8,007 bases of DNA from Flavobacteriaceae bacterium UBA5950 (lineage in GTDB: Bacteria > Bacteroidota > Bacteroidia > Flavobacteriales > Flavobacteriaceae), in the NCBI GenBank assembly GCA_002430545.1, contig DJCM01000015.1, positions 1-8,007 of the forward strand, read 5' to 3'. The notes under the pieces were generated by a model that was not told where the DNA came from, searched no databases, and saw only the letters and a list, made by a program, of their open reading frames with translations. Both the position numbers and the translations under genes were made by a program. Within the stretch, counting starts at the first letter, position 1; every line of letters starts with the position of its first letter. Below are positions 7,038 through 8,007 of the stretch, piece after piece.

Positions 7038-7923
7038 AGAACTTTCGTGCCAGATGACTTTGGCTCGATAAGAAATACACAAAATTGCGTAGTATTGGTT
7101 GGCGAAATGGCTTGTAGTGCTTGCGGCCTGCTTTTTTGTCACTCGTCAAGCTGGCATTGTGAAGCATTTGTTTGTCATAGATTTGATGTATTTTTTCAAT
7201 TTCATTTCTATAATAATTATATTTTTTAGCAAAATATAGTTTAACCTCCAAATGCGAATCTGCTTTGTGTGAGTGAGAATCTCTATGTTTCCGATATACA
7301 CTTAATGTTTTGGGAATAAGCCCAAACTCGCTATTCATAATCAAATCTGTTAAAATCGGATAATCTTCAAAATCCATCTTTTGCCTTCGGTATTCATCAA
7401 AGTTCACAAATTTCCGGACGAAAGATTTTCTGTAGCAGCACCCCATAAAACTTGTACCATAAACTTTGTGCCTTGCTATGTAATCTTTTTTTGCTGATGT
7501 TACGATCTTTTTATTAACAAATGATTTGATCTTTCCAGTACGCTGGTAATAACAATCAAAACCACTATCGACAAAACTAAAACTTGGATTTTGGTCAAGT
7601 TCATCGACCAAAGTTTGCAGTGCATGAGTGTCTGATAACCAATCATCCCCGGCAATATCAAACACATATTCTGCGTTACACCTCTGTAGCGTATCTATAA
7701 AATTATTAAGCACGCCTAAATTGCTATTTTGAACCTTTAATTTTATATTATCATGTATGTTTGTATATGTATTGATAATGTCAACTGTTTTATCTGTAGA
7801 TGCATCATCACCAATTACGATATCAAACAAGAAAGTGGTTTTTTGTTCAAGTATGGAATCCAAGCACTTTGAAATAAATTTCTCTGAATTATATGTAAGA
7901 ATATGAACCGATAGTTTTAACAT
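7015..7923 (-). CDS. Family 2 glycosyltransferase
   Basis: The 302-residue protein transfers a sugar from a nucleotide-sugar donor, probably onto a lipid-linked glycan at the cytoplasmic face. The GT-A fold reads clearly. 'LSVHILTYNSEKFISKCLDSIL' motif residues T10-Y11-N12 open strand 1, and 'IVIGDDASTDKT' (35-46) holds the nucleotide-binding aspartates. 'NLGVLNNF' (68-75) and 'FDIAGDDW' (88-95) follow, the latter being the DxD-like metal site. 'MDFEDYPI' (183-190) contains the ED catalytic-base motif, and 'SVYRKHRDSHS' (208-218) follows. The C-terminal 80 residues are basic and hydrophobic, perhaps a membrane-surface contact. The start is the ATG at 7923; no alternative is better. The gene is visibly more AT-rich than kdsA and typA, common for exchangeable polysaccharide genes. 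It converges on the flippase, sharing 23 bp. The family is certain; donor and acceptor are unknown. Confidence 0.93.
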   Translation of the reverse strand: MLKLSVHILTYNSEKFISKCLDSILEQKTTFLFDIVIGDDASTDKTVDIINTYTNIHDNIKLKVQNSNLGVLNNFIDTLQRCNAEYVFDIAGDDWLSDTHALQTLVDELDQNPSFSFVDSGFDCYYQRTGKIKSFVNKKIVTSAKKDYIARHKVYGTSFMGCCYRKSFVRKFVNFDEYRRQKMDFEDYPILTDLIMNSEFGLIPKTLSVYRKHRDSHSHKADSHLEVKLYFAKKYNYYRNEIEKIHQIYDKQMLHNASLTSDKKAGRKHYKPFRQPILRNFVYFLSSQSHLARKFFNLFRKI

Positions 7924-7954
7924 AACCCCAAAATTAGTTAATGTTTGGGTTATG
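7921..7954 (-). repeat. Inverted repeat (mRNA hairpin or operator) covering the glycosyltransferase start codon
   Basis: On the plus strand CATAACCC + CAAA (7921-7932) is mirrored by TTTG + GGTTATG (7944-7954), an 11-bp match with one extra C. In a minus-strand transcript the AUG start would be the end of the 3' arm and therefore base-paired. The -7 promoter motif (7936-7929) lies within the loop and 3' arm. If transcription starts just upstream of the AUG, the 5' arm is not transcribed, and the repeat would have to act as a DNA operator instead. Confidence 0.55.
7929..7936 (-). promoter_or_regulatory. Candidate glycosyltransferase promoter, -7 element
   Basis: On the minus strand TAATTTTG matches TAnnTTTG and is followed by GGGTT and the ATG, only 5 nt away. 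No TTTG is found at the -33 spacing. If used, it would give a leaderless transcript. The rest of the stretch to the window edge (7955-8007) is AT-rich and shows no gene. Confidence 0.3.
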
Positions 7955-8007
7955 TTTATAATTTATTAGATCTTAATTAATTTAATATAGTTGATTGAAA
8001 AAAAACA

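Noticed and set aside
1..8007. CRISPR arrays, insertion sequences, tRNAs other than the tmRNA, attachment sites
   Set aside because: No regularly spaced direct repeats, transposase motifs, or tRNA cloverleaf patterns were seen by reading both strands. tmRNA genes can be integration sites, but the CCA end here is followed at once by its terminator and no integrase or duplicated 3' end is present.

Overview
The window reads as chromosomal DNA of a member of the Bacteroidota, most likely a flavobacterium. Three signs point there. The tmRNA on the minus strand encodes the tag GENNYALAA, the form typical of this phylum. Start codons lack Shine-Dalgarno sequences, and several genes are preceded instead by the Bacteroidota -7 promoter motif TAnnTTTG. 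The left edge carries a secreted multi-domain protein with tandem jelly-roll-like modules and a DUF5011-type Ig-like domain, a common flavobacterial architecture.

Layout, left to right. Positions 1-1304 (minus) are the N-terminal 434 codons of a large exported protein that runs off the window. Positions 1305-1588 hold no gene, only an imperfect inverted repeat and the tmRNA terminator. Positions 1589-1988 (minus) are ssrA, encoding tmRNA with its alanine acceptor stem. kdsA (2058-2867, minus) encodes KDO-8-phosphate synthase of the metal-dependent class. It is transcribed away from typA/bipA (2952-4757, plus), a ribosome-associated translational GTPase, from a shared 84-bp intergenic region with one candidate promoter for each direction. 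A GNAT/FemAB-like acyltransferase (4792-5766, plus) follows after 34 bp and overlaps by one base (TAATG) a WzxE-like lipid-linked-glycan flippase (5766-7037, plus). A family 2 glycosyltransferase (7015-7923, minus) converges on the flippase, and the two reading frames overlap by 23 bp. The last 84 bp are an AT-rich leader with a hairpin across the glycosyltransferase start codon.

Functionally there are three groups: translation quality control and ribosome function (ssrA, typA), lipopolysaccharide inner-core precursor synthesis (kdsA), and the beginning of a surface-polysaccharide locus (acyltransferase, flippase, glycosyltransferase). A possible biochemical link is that the acyltransferase modifies an amino sugar, the glycosyltransferase adds a sugar to the lipid-linked glycan, and the flippase exports it. 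Which sugar is involved cannot be read from this sequence.

I do not see a convincing undescribed system. The observations most worth a second look are the very short or absent 5' leaders implied by promoter motifs 4-5 nt from the kdsA and glycosyltransferase start codons, the hairpin over the glycosyltransferase start, and the terminator-free convergent overlap of flippase and glycosyltransferase.
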